64,000 nucleotides of DNA, from the NCBI RefSeq assembly GCF_001663815.1, contig NZ_CP016027.1, positions 1,178,001-1,242,000 on the forward strand, given 5' to 3'. Every line of letters starts with the position of its first letter. Position 1 is the first letter of the stretch. Positions 28,324-37,379 of the stretch are shown here, in pieces. This stretch comes from Halothiobacillus diazotrophicus (lineage in GTDB: Bacteria > Pseudomonadota > Gammaproteobacteria > Halothiobacillales > Halothiobacillaceae). Position numbers and translations under genes: made by a program. The notes below the pieces were generated by a model. It searched no databases. It saw only the letters and a program-made list of their open reading frames with translations, and was not told where the DNA came from.

Positions 28324-29121
28324 TTAGTGGACGCTCTTGCCGATGCGACTGGCATCAAATTTGCCGTCTTTCCAGTCCCAATGCAACCAAATAATAAAGG
28401 CCTTGCCCACCAGATTGGCTTCGGGGACAAACCCCCAATAGCGACTGTCGTTGCTGTTGTCGCGATTGTCGCCCATGGCGAAATAATGATGGGGCGGCAC
28501 GACCCATTCGCCGTCGCGGCGATAGCCATCTTTCTCGAACAGAACCTTGTGCTGGATTCCGGTGAGATTTTCCTCATAGACGTCCGTGCCGGCCATACGC
28601 ATCGCGTCATCCCCGGGATAGACGCCCACGAGTTTTTCCGGTTGCAGCACATCGTTGACCCACAGTTTGTTGCCGACCACGCGAATATGGTCGCCTGGCA
28701 ACCCGATGATCCGCTTGATGTAATCCACCTTGGGATCCTTGGGGTAACGGAACACGACCACATCCCCGCGCTTCGGTTCGCCGATCGGCAGGATCTTGGT
28801 ATCGAGCACCGGCAGGCGCAGGCCATAGCTGAACTTGTTCACCAAAATGAAATCACCCACCAGCAGGGTCGGCATCATCGAACCGGAGGGGATGCGGAAG
28901 GGCTCGGCGATGAACGACCGAACCACCAGGACGATCAGCAGGACCGGAAAGAACGACCGGGCATAATCGACCAACAGCGGCTCGTGGATCTCGACAGGCT
29001 TGTCCGAGACCTCGCCAGTCCCCGCCCTGCGCGTGCGGGCCGGTTTGAACAGCAGGGAATCGGTCAGCCAGATCAGCCCCGTCAACAACGTGCCCAGCAC
29101 GAGAATCAGCGTAAAGTCCAA
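28324..29121 (-). CDS. lepB: Signal peptidase I
   Basis: Inner-membrane serine protease that removes Sec and Tat signal peptides. The 265 residues carry two N-terminal membrane segments, the catalytic serine in PSGSMMPTLLVGDFILVNK, and the lysine in PKRGDVVVFRYPKDPKVDYIKR. MGDNRDNSNDSRYWGFV follows near the end. It lies 38 bases downstream of lepA in the usual order. Confidence 0.96.
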   Translation of the reverse strand: MDFTLILVLGTLLTGLIWLTDSLLFKPARTRRAGTGEVSDKPVEIHEPLLVDYARSFFPVLLIVLVVRSFIAEPFRIPSGSMMPTLLVGDFILVNKFSYGLRLPVLDTKILPIGEPKRGDVVVFRYPKDPKVDYIKRIIGLPGDHIRVVGNKLWVNDVLQPEKLVGVYPGDDAMRMAGTDVYEENLTGIQHKVLFEKDGYRRDGEWVVPPHHYFAMGDNRDNSNDSRYWGFVPEANLVGKAFIIWLHWDWKDGKFDASRIGKSVH

Positions 29122-29159
29122 AGTCGTTTTCTCCGTCAGTCAATGCGCGATCAGCACGA

Positions 29160-30968
29160 TCACTTGTTCGAATCCATTTGCAGCACGGCCAGGAATGCCT
29201 CCTGCGGCACTTCCACCTGCCCCACCTGTTTCATGCGTTTCTTGCCCTTTTTCTGCTTTTCGAGCAGCTTTTTCTTGCGGGAAACATCGCCGCCGTAACA
29301 TTTGGCCAACACGTTCTTGCGCATGGCCTTGACCGTCGTCCGGGCAATGATCTTCGCCCCGATAGCCGCCTGCACAGCCACTTCGAACATCTGGGAGGGA
29401 ATGAGTTCCTTCAATTTTTCGGCCAGACTGCGCCCGCGGGACTGGGCGACGCTGCGATGCACGATCAGGGAGAGTGCATCGACCACCTCGCCGTTGATCA
29501 GCATGTCCATCTTCACGAGATCCGCCGCCTGGAAGCGGACGAACTTGTAGTCGAACGAGGCATATCCGCGACTCACCGATTTGAGCCGGTCGAAGAAATC
29601 CAGCACGACCTCGCCCAACGGCAGTTCGAAAATCAGGGTGACCTGCTTGCCGGCATAACTCATGTTCTTCTGCACGCCGCGCTTCTCGATGCAGAGACCG
29701 ATCACGGCACCCACGTACTCGTCAGGGCAGAAAATGCTCGCCTCGATGATGGGCTCGCGCATTTCCTTGATATTGCTGACATTGGGCAACTGGGCCGGAT
29801 TGTGGATCTGATTGACGGTACCGTCCGTCTCTTCGATCTCATAGACAACGGTCGGCGCCGTCGTGATCAGATCGAGATCGTATTCGCGCTCCAGGCGTTC
29901 CTGGACAATCTCCATGTGGAGCAACCCCAGAAAGCCGCAGCGGAATCCGAAACCCAAGGCCTGGGACACCTCCGGCTCGAAGTGCAGCGCCGCATCGTTC
30001 AGCCGCAGCTTGCGCAGGGCCTCGCGGAGATCCTCGTAATCCTCACCCTCGACCGGATACAGCCCGGAGAAGACCCGCGGCTGCATTTCCTTGAAGCCGG
30101 GCAAGGCCTGGGTCGCGCCGTTTTCCGCATCAGTCAGGGTATCGCCGACCTTGGCCGAATCGATATCCTTGATCCCGGCAATCACGAAGCCCACGTCGCC
30201 GGCATACAAACCCTCGCGGGGCAGGGTCTTGGGCGTGAATACCCCCACCTTGTCGACGAGGAAGACATCCCCGGTGCCCATGGCCTTGATCTTCCGCTTG
30301 GGCAGGATGCAGCCATCAATCACGCGGACGAGGGCGACGACCCCCACGTAATTATCGAACCAGGAGTCGATGATCAGCGCCTTCAGCGGCCCTTCCTCGT
30401 TGCCGACCGGCGGCGGGATTTCCTCGATCAAACGCTCGATGACATCCTGTACGCCCACACCGGTCTTGGCGGAGGTGAGGACGGCATCCCGGGCATCGAT
30501 GCCGATCACGTCCTCGATTTCCCCTTTCACGCGATCCGGTTCGGCGGCGGGCAGATCGATCTTGTTCAACACGGGTACGACCGTCAGACCAAGATCGATG
30601 GCCGTATAACAGTTGGCCACCGACTGCGCCTCGACCCCCTGGGATGCGTCCACGACCAGCAATGCCCCCTCGCAGGCGGCCAGCGAACGAGACACCTCGT
30701 AGGAAAAATCCACATGGCCCGGCGTGTCGATGAAATTGAGGCGATAGGTCTTGCCGTTCCTTGCGGCGTAATCAAGGGAAACGCTCTGTGCCTTGATGGT
30801 GATGCCGCGTTCGCGCTCGATATCCATCGAATCGAGCACCTGGGCATCCATTTCGCGGTCGGAAAGACCGCCGCACAGTTGAATGATACGGTCGGACAGG
30901 GTCGACTTGCCGTGGTCGATATGGGCAATAATCGAAAAATTGCGAATCAGCGAGAGCCGTTCGGACAT
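29160..30968 (-). CDS. lepA: Elongation factor 4 (LepA)
   Basis: Ribosome-associated translational GTPase linked to initiation and back-translocation. The 602 residues match the family: [14 protein letters not shown] (G1), RGITIKAQ (G2), DTPGHVDF (G3), [10 protein letters not shown] (G4), and the LepA-specific C-terminal domain ending [16 protein letters not shown] element lies on the minus strand at 31081-31086, about 115 bases upstream, and may drive lepA-lepB-DUF4845-rnc-era. Confidence 0.97.
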   Translation of the reverse strand: MSERLSLIRNFSIIAHIDHGKSTLSDRIIQLCGGLSDREMDAQVLDSMDIERERGITIKAQSVSLDYAARNGKTYRLNFIDTPGHVDFSYEVSRSLAACEGALLVVDASQGVEAQSVANCYTAIDLGLTVVPVLNKIDLPAAEPDRVKGEIEDVIGIDARDAVLTSAKTGVGVQDVIERLIEEIPPPVGNEEGPLKALIIDSWFDNYVGVVALVRVIDGCILPKRKIKAMGTGDVFLVDKVGVFTPKTLPREGLYAGDVGFVIAGIKDIDSAKVGDTLTDAENGATQALPGFKEMQPRVFSGLYPVEGEDYEDLREALRKLRLNDAALHFEPEVSQALGFGFRCGFLGLLHMEIVQERLEREYDLDLITTAPTVVYEIEETDGTVNQIHNPAQLPNVSNIKEMREPIIEASIFCPDEYVGAVIGLCIEKRGVQKNMSYAGKQVTLIFELPLGEVVLDFFDRLKSVSRGYASFDYKFVRFQAADLVKMDMLINGEVVDALSLIVHRSVAQSRGRSLAEKLKELIPSQMFEVAVQAAIGAKIIARTTVKAMRKNVLAKCYGGDVSRKKKLLEKQKKGKKRMKQVGQVEVPQEAFLAVLQMDSNK

Positions 30969-31114
30969 AAATTTACTCGGTAATAGGTCAATTGATCATC
31001 GGGAAAACGTGCCCGGCCAACGGGACCGCGCCCGCTAAGAGCTTTCGCGCGACCTACTATCGCGCAACGCAAAGCGCGGCAGTATAACCGATTCACCGGC
31101 CTGACGAGGTTGAC

Positions 31115-32629
31115 TCAATCCGGCTGGGCCGACAACGCCAGGAAATGCTGCTGGTCGCCACGGCGGATCAGCACGGCGTTGGGCGCATCCTTCCGCGCCG
31201 CATTGAATGCGGCCTCCGCTGCCGCCAGGGAGTCCAGCGGGCGCTGATTGAACGTCAAAAGAATATCCTGGGCGCTCAGGCCCGCCTTGGCGGCCGGACC
31301 ATTTGGCGCCACCGCCTTGATCCGAATCTGATGCGCCTCTTCGGTCAACAGCAAGCCGTAGTCGTTGATGATCAGATCATGGGACTTCATGGATTGCACC
31401 TGGGCCGGCGCATCCGTCGGCAAGGTACCGAGCCGGACAACCACCGTGTGCTGTTTGCCCTGAGTCAGGACACGCAACTTGACATCGGAATCCGGGGGCA
31501 AGACACCGATCACCTGAGGCAGATCGCTGGATTCGGTAATGGGTTCGCCATTGGCGGATAGGATGACATCACCAGGCTGCAGGTCGGACTTCTCGGCCGG
31601 GGACGCCGCAATGAAACCGGTAATCAGCGCACCGGTCGGACGATCCAGACCCAGCGCGGAGGCCATGGCGCGATCCACGGACTGGATCTGCACGCCGAGG
31701 AACCCCCGCTCGACCTTGCCGAAACGCTTGAGCTGATCGACGACCTGCATGGCGTAATTGATTGGAATCGCGAAGGAGAGACCGTTATACCCGCCCGACT
31801 CGGTGAAAATCTGCGAATTGATGCCGACCACCGCGCCATTCACGTTGAAGAGCGGGCCGCCCGAACTGCCGGGATTGATCGCTACATCCGTCTGCAGGAA
31901 CGGCACATAACGCTGGTCAGCCTCGTCGGGGAGCGACCGCCCCTTCGCGCTGATCACCCCCGCCGTGACGGAGTGATCGAACCCGAAGGGCGAGCCGATC
32001 GCCACTGCCCACTGACCGGGCTTGACGAGGTCCGAATTCCCCAGTTTGACCGGGCGCAGGCCCTTCGCGTCGATCTTGAGCAGGGCAATATCACCGGGCA
32101 CGTCGATCCCCCGTACCTTGGCCCGAAACTCTCGACCATCCAGCAACCGCACGAAGACCTCACTGGCGCCATCCACCACATGCTCGTTCGTCAGAATGTA
32201 TCCATCGGAACTCAGGACAAACCCGGACCCGCTGCTGGATTCCGGCTTGGGCGGTGCGGGTGGCGCAGTTTGGCCTGAGCCGCCATCCGCGGGCGGCGTT
32301 TGCCCATTGAACCCGAAAAACTGCCGGAAAAACTCATCCAGATTCTTGTCGTCTTTGGATGGGGCCTTATCACTCTGGGCATCATCGGACATGGCCGGCA
32401 ACGGCACGATGGCCCGGACATTGACGACTGAATCGTTGTTTGCAGCGACGAGCGCGGAAAAATCGGGGAGCCCGCGAACCTGCGCCGTGGGCGCCTGCTC
32501 ATTGCAGCCGACAACGAGACCGGTCAAGGGCACGAGCAAGGCAAGCACAAACGCGGCACGATTGCCGGCAGGTCGCCGCGACGCCAAACGACGTCGAAAA
32601 AAAGCGGAAAGCGCGAAGGGATGTGGCAT
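31115..32629 (-). CDS. mucD: MucD/DegQ-type periplasmic serine protease, predicted lipoprotein
   Basis: HtrA-family protease of envelope protein quality control. The 504 residues hold a trypsin-like domain with triad His150 (TNEHVVDG), Asp180 (GDIALLK) and Ser256 (NPGSSGGPLF), and two PDZ domains. LPDFSALV at the mature N-terminus is MucD-like. Unusually, the signal peptide ends in LVVGC, a plausible lipobox with Cys42, so the protein may be membrane-anchored. It lies last in rpoE-rseA-rseB-rseC-mucD. The start is uncertain: a GTG at 32641 is also possible. Confidence 0.92.
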   Translation of the reverse strand: MPHPFALSAFFRRRLASRRPAGNRAAFVLALLVPLTGLVVGCNEQAPTAQVRGLPDFSALVAANNDSVVNVRAIVPLPAMSDDAQSDKAPSKDDKNLDEFFRQFFGFNGQTPPADGGSGQTAPPAPPKPESSSGSGFVLSSDGYILTNEHVVDGASEVFVRLLDGREFRAKVRGIDVPGDIALLKIDAKGLRPVKLGNSDLVKPGQWAVAIGSPFGFDHSVTAGVISAKGRSLPDEADQRYVPFLQTDVAINPGSSGGPLFNVNGAVVGINSQIFTESGGYNGLSFAIPINYAMQVVDQLKRFGKVERGFLGVQIQSVDRAMASALGLDRPTGALITGFIAASPAEKSDLQPGDVILSANGEPITESSDLPQVIGVLPPDSDVKLRVLTQGKQHTVVVRLGTLPTDAPAQVQSMKSHDLIINDYGLLLTEEAHQIRIKAVAPNGPAAKAGLSAQDILLTFNQRPLDSLAAAEAAFNAARKDAPNAVLIRRGDQQHFLALSAQPD

Positions 32630-32735
32630 GAGGTGGATCACGTCCTGGAGGGCAAATATCGACTGTTCGCGACCAGTTTACCGCAAAAACAACGAGCACC
32701 CAGCGGAATCCACGCCGATGCCCAACCCGCTTTGC

Positions 32736-33299
32736 TCAGTCTGCCGCCCGGAAAAGCACCTGCTCGACCCGGGGCGCAAAACGGCCCTGACGATGGGTTG
32801 CGGATTGCAGCCGAGCGACAAGGACGAGGGAAAGAACGAAGCCGGATGCACTACCCAGAATGGCGGCCCCGTTTGTATGGAATACGATCTGGCCGATCAC
32901 GGCGCCCACCACCAGCGCCACCAGCGGCAGCAGGTACATCAGGAGGGCTGCGTGCACCAGGGCCGATGCCGGCAACACCAATTCCACACGATCGCCGATC
33001 CGCAGCGGAAGGGTCGTCTGAGCCGTGACGCGATGACGACGACCGCCGAATACGCCCTGTAAAACGCGTACGCCACAGCCCTTCTGCGAGGAACAGGAGG
33101 CGCAGCCGCTCGCGCGCTGGGTTTCGACCAGCACACCGCCCGGCACCAAAGCCACCACTTCCCCCTGTTCACGGATCATCTCGGTGGATGCGATCTCGCC
33201 GGTGGCTGTATCTGCCGTCGCAAATTGCTGCGTCGCATGCGCCAACGAGCCCGTCACGGGCTCCGCGCGGGACGAGGAAACATCGAGGGAATGCTTCAT
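32736..33299 (-). CDS. rseC: RseC/MucC family protein
   Basis: A 187-residue inner-membrane protein of the SoxR-reducing/sigma-E accessory family. A cytoplasmic N-terminal domain carries the cysteine cluster CASCSSQKGCG. Two membrane helices (about residues 115-155) and a short basic tail follow. ATG 33299 gives the normal length. It lies four bases after rseB and before mucD. Confidence 0.88.
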   Translation of the reverse strand: MKHSLDVSSSRAEPVTGSLAHATQQFATADTATGEIASTEMIREQGEVVALVPGGVLVETQRASGCASCSSQKGCGVRVLQGVFGGRRHRVTAQTTLPLRIGDRVELVLPASALVHAALLMYLLPLVALVVGAVIGQIVFHTNGAAILGSASGFVLSLVLVARLQSATHRQGRFAPRVEQVLFRAAD

Positions 33300-33303
33300 G
33301 GAT

Positions 33304-34455
33304 TTACCGCACCTCACTGCCGGGTGCATGCAGGGGATTCCCCTCAGCCTCACGCCCTGCAGCCATCTTGGCCGGGACCGTGTACTGACAGATCTGCTTG
33401 ATTGCAGCCATGGGCAAGTCGCCGATCACGGTAATCCGCATCGAGCCGGACTGACGCACGTAAATATTCATGCCGTATTTGGCCGCATCGGGATCAAGGC
33501 GCTGCTTTTCCGGAATATCTTCAACAAAAACCGATGCCGTTGACAGCCCGTCCGTCACGATCATGTGTTCGAAGCGATGGTGTGTTACCGGGTTTTCGCG
33601 CCAGACGCGGCTTTTGACGTGATACCCCGGAAGATCGGGAGACACGGTCCAGCCCTCATCGGCAGCCAGAGGCTTCGGCGGCTCGACATGCCGATCCTCG
33701 ACCACCTTGAACCCCGGCGGGATGGTCTTGGGCGAGCCCAACGGAATCGGATCGGCCCCGGACGCCCCCCCAGACGCCGCAGGGATGGTGACCGGTTCGG
33801 CCATCTGCGTGAAAAAATCATGCTCGATCGGCAACCCGTCCTCGTTGTAGATGCTCATGCGGAGCAACAGATGGTCCGCATCTCCGATACAGAGCTTGTA
33901 GCCGTAACGCAACGCATCGCGGGGAATCAAACCAACCACGTGACAGGCGCGGTCGGCGACGCGCGAAACCCCCAACCCGACGATGCGATAGTTGGGCGTC
34001 AGTTGCTCTGGTTGGGCGAATCGCTCCCCCGACAACCGGGACCGCACGCCGGGGAAATCGCCGAAAACCACCTCCTTGCGGCTCGGCCACTGGCATTCAC
34101 AGTGTGCGCCATGCCGGACGATTTCCCGGGGTTCGCCATTGAGCGTCACCAAACGCTCCTGCGGGCCATGTTCGGTCAGCAAATGCTCGATACGCGTCGT
34201 GTCGATCTGGTCACCACGTACATGGACATACGTACCAACATAGTTTCGTTGGCGCATCGCTTCGGTCATCGCCGCCAAACGGGCGACCGCATCCGGCTCG
34301 GAGGCCATCGCGTCGGCAGCGGGCACATCCGAAATCGTGTGCAGATATTCGATCTGAAAGACGTTTACGGACTGCGCCCATGCGGCCGGACCGACGAGCA
34401 ACGCCGTCATCATCCACGCACCGATCATGCAGCGTCCGACATTCCCTCGCGCCAT
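33304..34455 (-). CDS. rseB: Sigma-E factor regulatory protein RseB/MucB
   Basis: Periplasmic protein that binds the anti-sigma factor RseA and protects it from proteolysis until envelope stress is sensed. The 383 residues include a Sec signal (MMTALLVGPAAWA), the MucB lipid-binding-like domain (RNYVGTYVHVRGD, IEHLLTEHGPQERLVTLNG) and a smaller C-terminal domain. It follows rseA by three bases. Confidence 0.92.
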   Translation of the reverse strand: MARGNVGRCMIGAWMMTALLVGPAAWAQSVNVFQIEYLHTISDVPAADAMASEPDAVARLAAMTEAMRQRNYVGTYVHVRGDQIDTTRIEHLLTEHGPQERLVTLNGEPREIVRHGAHCECQWPSRKEVVFGDFPGVRSRLSGERFAQPEQLTPNYRIVGLGVSRVADRACHVVGLIPRDALRYGYKLCIGDADHLLLRMSIYNEDGLPIEHDFFTQMAEPVTIPAASGGASGADPIPLGSPKTIPPGFKVVEDRHVEPPKPLAADEGWTVSPDLPGYHVKSRVWRENPVTHHRFEHMIVTDGLSTASVFVEDIPEKQRLDPDAAKYGMNIYVRQSGSMRITVIGDLPMAAIKQICQYTVPAKMAAGREAEGNPLHAPGSEVR

Positions 34456-34458
34456 CGA

Positions 34459-35139
34459 TTACTCCGGATGAAAATTGATCATGCGCAATGTGGGCATCAC
34501 TTCGGACAGATCCGGGGAAGCGGATTCGAAATGCGTCATCAGGTACGGGTTCATCGGCGCCTTGCGTGCAGATGACGCCTGAGCCCACGCCGGCAGGACG
34601 CTGCCAGGCGCGACCTGCATCGCGACCGGCTCAAGCCCCGGGGACTTGGGCATCGTGCCCGGACTGACAGAAGCCTGAAGGGCGTTGCCGGTACCGACAG
34701 GTGCCGACGGCAGCTCGGTGCCCTGCTGCGGCATCATCCAGACACCGATGCCCACAAGCGCTGCCACGAAGGAAGCCGCAATCCCGCCGCGCCAGGCATT
34801 GATCGAGCGCCGCACCCGCGACTGCGGAAATGGCAGCACGGCGGGTGCCGGTGACTGCGCGGCATGAACAACCTCGTCGGCCCGTGCAGCATCCTGAGCC
34901 AGTCGCGCGGAAACCAGCAGGGAAATGTCCCGCATATCCAGCGGCTCATGCCGCAGCGCAGCACCGATCAGCGAATAGCTCCGGAGACTCTGGCGGGCAT
35001 CACCCGTCGCCATGGCCAGGAAGCGATCGACGCACGGTACATGCTGATCGGCACACTCGCCATCCCACCATGCCGACAACGCTTCTTCAGCGGTCATCGT
35101 GGACACGGGATGAGCATTCTGTTGATGTTGCGTAGTCAT
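34459..35139 (-). CDS. rseA: Anti-sigma-E factor RseA
   Basis: Single-pass inner-membrane protein that sequesters RpoE. The 226 residues have the N-terminal sigma-binding domain (EALSAWWDGECAD, SYSLIGAALRHEP), a membrane segment near residues 120-137 (GIAASFVAALVGIGVWMM) and a periplasmic domain of about 85 residues for RseB. It lies directly between rpoE and rseB. Confidence 0.9.
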   Translation of the reverse strand: MTTQHQQNAHPVSTMTAEEALSAWWDGECADQHVPCVDRFLAMATGDARQSLRSYSLIGAALRHEPLDMRDISLLVSARLAQDAARADEVVHAAQSPAPAVLPFPQSRVRRSINAWRGGIAASFVAALVGIGVWMMPQQGTELPSAPVGTGNALQASVSPGTMPKSPGLEPVAMQVAPGSVLPAWAQASSARKAPMNPYLMTHFESASPDLSEVMPTLRMINFHPE

Positions 35140-35204
35140 TCAATCGTCCCCCAAGTTCACAGCGGGTTCCAAACAGGTCAGTTTCCAAGGCTTGCTCAAC
35201 GCCC

Positions 35205-35795
35205 TCATGCATTGAGCAGAGGCCGTATCCGTTCTTCCACCGCCTCGCGTGCACGGAAAATGCGCGAACGCACGGTACCGATCGGGCAGTTCATCACCAC
35301 CGCGATCTCCTCGTAGCTCAATCCTTCCATTTCCCGCAAGGTGAGTGCCGTACGCAAGTCTTCCGGCAATGCCTTGATCGCCGCGCGGATTTCCGCCTCC
35401 AACTCGTTCGTGGCGGCCATATCCTCGGGGCTTGCATAATCGCGCAACGCCTCTGGCTCTGGTAATGACTCTTCAGACTCGTCTCCGCCACCAGAGTTCA
35501 GTGACACGGAATAACCTTCGCGGGCATGAGCAGCCAACTGGTTTTTGGCCGTGTTGACGGCGATCCGGTACAACCAGGTATAGAAGGCGCTTTCCCCGCG
35601 AAAATTCCCGAGCGCACGATAGGCCTTGATGAACGCTTCCTGGGCGAGATCGAACGCCTGATCCGGATCACGGACGAAACGCCCGACCAGACGCAGCACG
35701 CGATGCTGGTATTTCACCACCAGCAGATCGAATGCCCGTCGGTCGCCCTGCTGGGCGCGCAACACCAATTCCTGATCAGTCGGTTCAGTGGCCAT
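35205..35795 (-). CDS. rpoE: RNA polymerase sigma factor RpoE (AlgU type)
   Basis: Extracytoplasmic-function sigma factor for envelope stress. The 196 residues are close to E. coli RpoE and Pseudomonas AlgU: DQELVLRAQQGDRRAFDLLV, the region 2 FDLAQEAFIKAYRALGNFRG, and the region 4 LREMEGLSYEEIAVVMNCPIGTVRSRIFRARE helix-turn-helix. The 292-base gap upstream, shared with the divergent ectoine cluster, shows a minus-strand TATACT at 35936-35941, but I do not see a clear sigma-E consensus promoter. Confidence 0.96.
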   Translation of the reverse strand: MATEPTDQELVLRAQQGDRRAFDLLVVKYQHRVLRLVGRFVRDPDQAFDLAQEAFIKAYRALGNFRGESAFYTWLYRIAVNTAKNQLAAHAREGYSVSLNSGGGDESEESLPEPEALRDYASPEDMAATNELEAEIRAAIKALPEDLRTALTLREMEGLSYEEIAVVMNCPIGTVRSRIFRAREAVEERIRPLLNA

Positions 35796-36087
35796 AAAGC
35801 CTCATGCTCATCAACCCGCCCCTCTCGCGTTACCGATACCCCGCCGCTGCGCTTCGTGTCGGGAACGTCAAAAAATCTCATCCATCCAGGAACAGAGGGC
35901 GCTTTACGACCAACTCCGCCAGCATGAAACGTCTTAGTATAGCCCGATCCCTCCCCGGCAATCGACTACCAATCGACCCCAGCGGCAGTGCACCGGTACT
36001 CCGGTTGCCCCATAGCACCGCCTGTGCTTAAGTAGGGGAACGAACCGGCTTTCCTTCAAGCCGTCTGCTCCACTACAAAGGCAACGT

Positions 36088-37245
36088 ATGTCGTCGACCT
36101 GGACCCAGTACCTCGAAGATGCCACGCAGCTGCGGCGCGCCCTGCATCGGGCACCCGAACTCACCTGGCAGGAGCATGCGACAGCACGAACGATCCGTGA
36201 CGCGCTGACGCACCACGACATCCCCTGGCGATCATGTGCCGGCACAGGCACCGTGGCCACGCTTGCCCCGACCGCAACGGGGCGCCACATTGCGCTACGC
36301 GGCGATATCGACGCCCTGCCCATTACCGAACAAACCGGCGCGGAATGGGCCTCCCTTACCCCAGGCATCATGCATGCCTGTGGTCATGACGGACACACCG
36401 CGGTCTTGATGGCCGTGGCCCGCTGGCTCAAATCCCGCGAACACGAATTGCCCGGTCCGGTCAGCCTCCTTTTCCAGCCCGCGGAGGAAGGTGGACACGG
36501 CGCACGCGCCATGATCGAGGACGGCGCCCTCGAGGGTGTGGACTGGATCTTCGGCTGGCACAACTGGCCAGCCATTCCGTTCGGCCGGGCCATTTGCCCA
36601 GACGGCCCGATCATGGCCGCCAACGCGGTGTTCGAGATCGAGCTCACCGGCAGCGGCGGGCATGCCAGCCAGCCCGAACTGTGCCGCGACCCGGTTCTGG
36701 CCGCTGCCGCCATTACCCTGAACCTCCAGCAGATCGTTTCGCGGCGTCTGCCACCCCAGACGGCTGCGGTCGTCAGCGTCACCTCAATCAATGCCCCAAG
36801 CGGCATTACCGTGATTCCGGAAACTGCCCGTCTGGCTGGTAGCGTCCGGGTCGCCGACACCAACACGCGCGCACTGATCGGCCACCTGATCACAGAAATC
36901 GCTGAGTGGACGGCACACAGTTACGGAGTCCGGGCACACGTCGTGTTCACGCCACGCTATCAAGCCACCGTCAACCATCCCGAACCGGCTTTGCACTATA
37001 GAGGTGCGATTGAATTTACCCTTGGCGCTGATTGGTGCAACAGCGAATTGCCTGTCCCGATCATGGCTTCGGAAGATTTCAGCTATTACCTGGAGGCGAT
37101 TCCAGGGGCATTTGCACTGATTGGTGCCAACGATGGCGCGGGTCACGACGAGCCTTGCCACAGCCCACGCTACGACTTCAATGATCGGCTGCTCGACCCA
37201 GTTGGCCGAATTCTTGCCTCTTTGATTGGTGTGTCGCCACCCTGA
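36088..37245 (+). CDS. doeB2: M20 family amidohydrolase, probable N-acetyl-diaminobutyrate deacetylase (DoeB2-like)
   Basis: A 385-residue zinc amidohydrolase of the M20 hippurate/N-acyl-amino-acid family. Metal-site motifs are intact: RGDIDALPI, MHACGHDGHT, PAEEGGHGA, the WHNWP histidine and the C-terminal HSPRYDFND. It heads the ectoine-degradation cluster and no M14-type DoeB is present in the window. The best inference is that it removes the acetyl group from N-acetyl-2,4-diaminobutyrate made by DoeA, the role some annotations name DoeB2. Substrate specificity cannot be read from sequence, so a generic N-acyl amino acid hydrolase remains possible. Confidence 0.72.
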   Translation: MSSTWTQYLEDATQLRRALHRAPELTWQEHATARTIRDALTHHDIPWRSCAGTGTVATLAPTATGRHIALRGDIDALPITEQTGAEWASLTPGIMHACGHDGHTAVLMAVARWLKSREHELPGPVSLLFQPAEEGGHGARAMIEDGALEGVDWIFGWHNWPAIPFGRAICPDGPIMAANAVFEIELTGSGGHASQPELCRDPVLAAAAITLNLQQIVSRRLPPQTAAVVSVTSINAPSGITVIPETARLAGSVRVADTNTRALIGHLITEIAEWTAHSYGVRAHVVFTPRYQATVNHPEPALHYRGAIEFTLGADWCNSELPVPIMASEDFSYYLEAIPGAFALIGANDGAGHDEPCHSPRYDFNDRLLDPVGRILASLIGVSPP

Positions 37246-37289
37246 TCGCTCGGCGCTCCGCCGCGCCCGCATCGACACGCCCTGCCACT

Positions 37290-37308
37290 GACCGCGGACG
37301 CAGCGGTC
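37290..37308. promoter_or_regulatory. Inverted repeat upstream of doeD
   Basis: GACCGC (37290-37295) and GCGGTC (37303-37308) form a perfect inverted repeat. An outer ACTGACC at 37287-37293 is mirrored by GGTCAGT at 37323-37329. The element lies in the 134-base gap between the M20 gene and doeD and could be an operator or mRNA hairpin. There is no T run, so it is not a typical terminator. Confidence 0.35.
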
Positions 37309-37379
37309 GAGGGCAATCTCGTGGTCAGTACCGCTATCTCCCGGCATCTGATCGACATTCACCCCTTCAGGAGAGTCGT

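Noticed and set aside
35796-36087. Sigma-E-type autoregulated promoter for rpoE
   Set aside because: A GGAAC is seen on the plus strand, but no properly spaced -10 match exists on the minus strand leading into rpoE.
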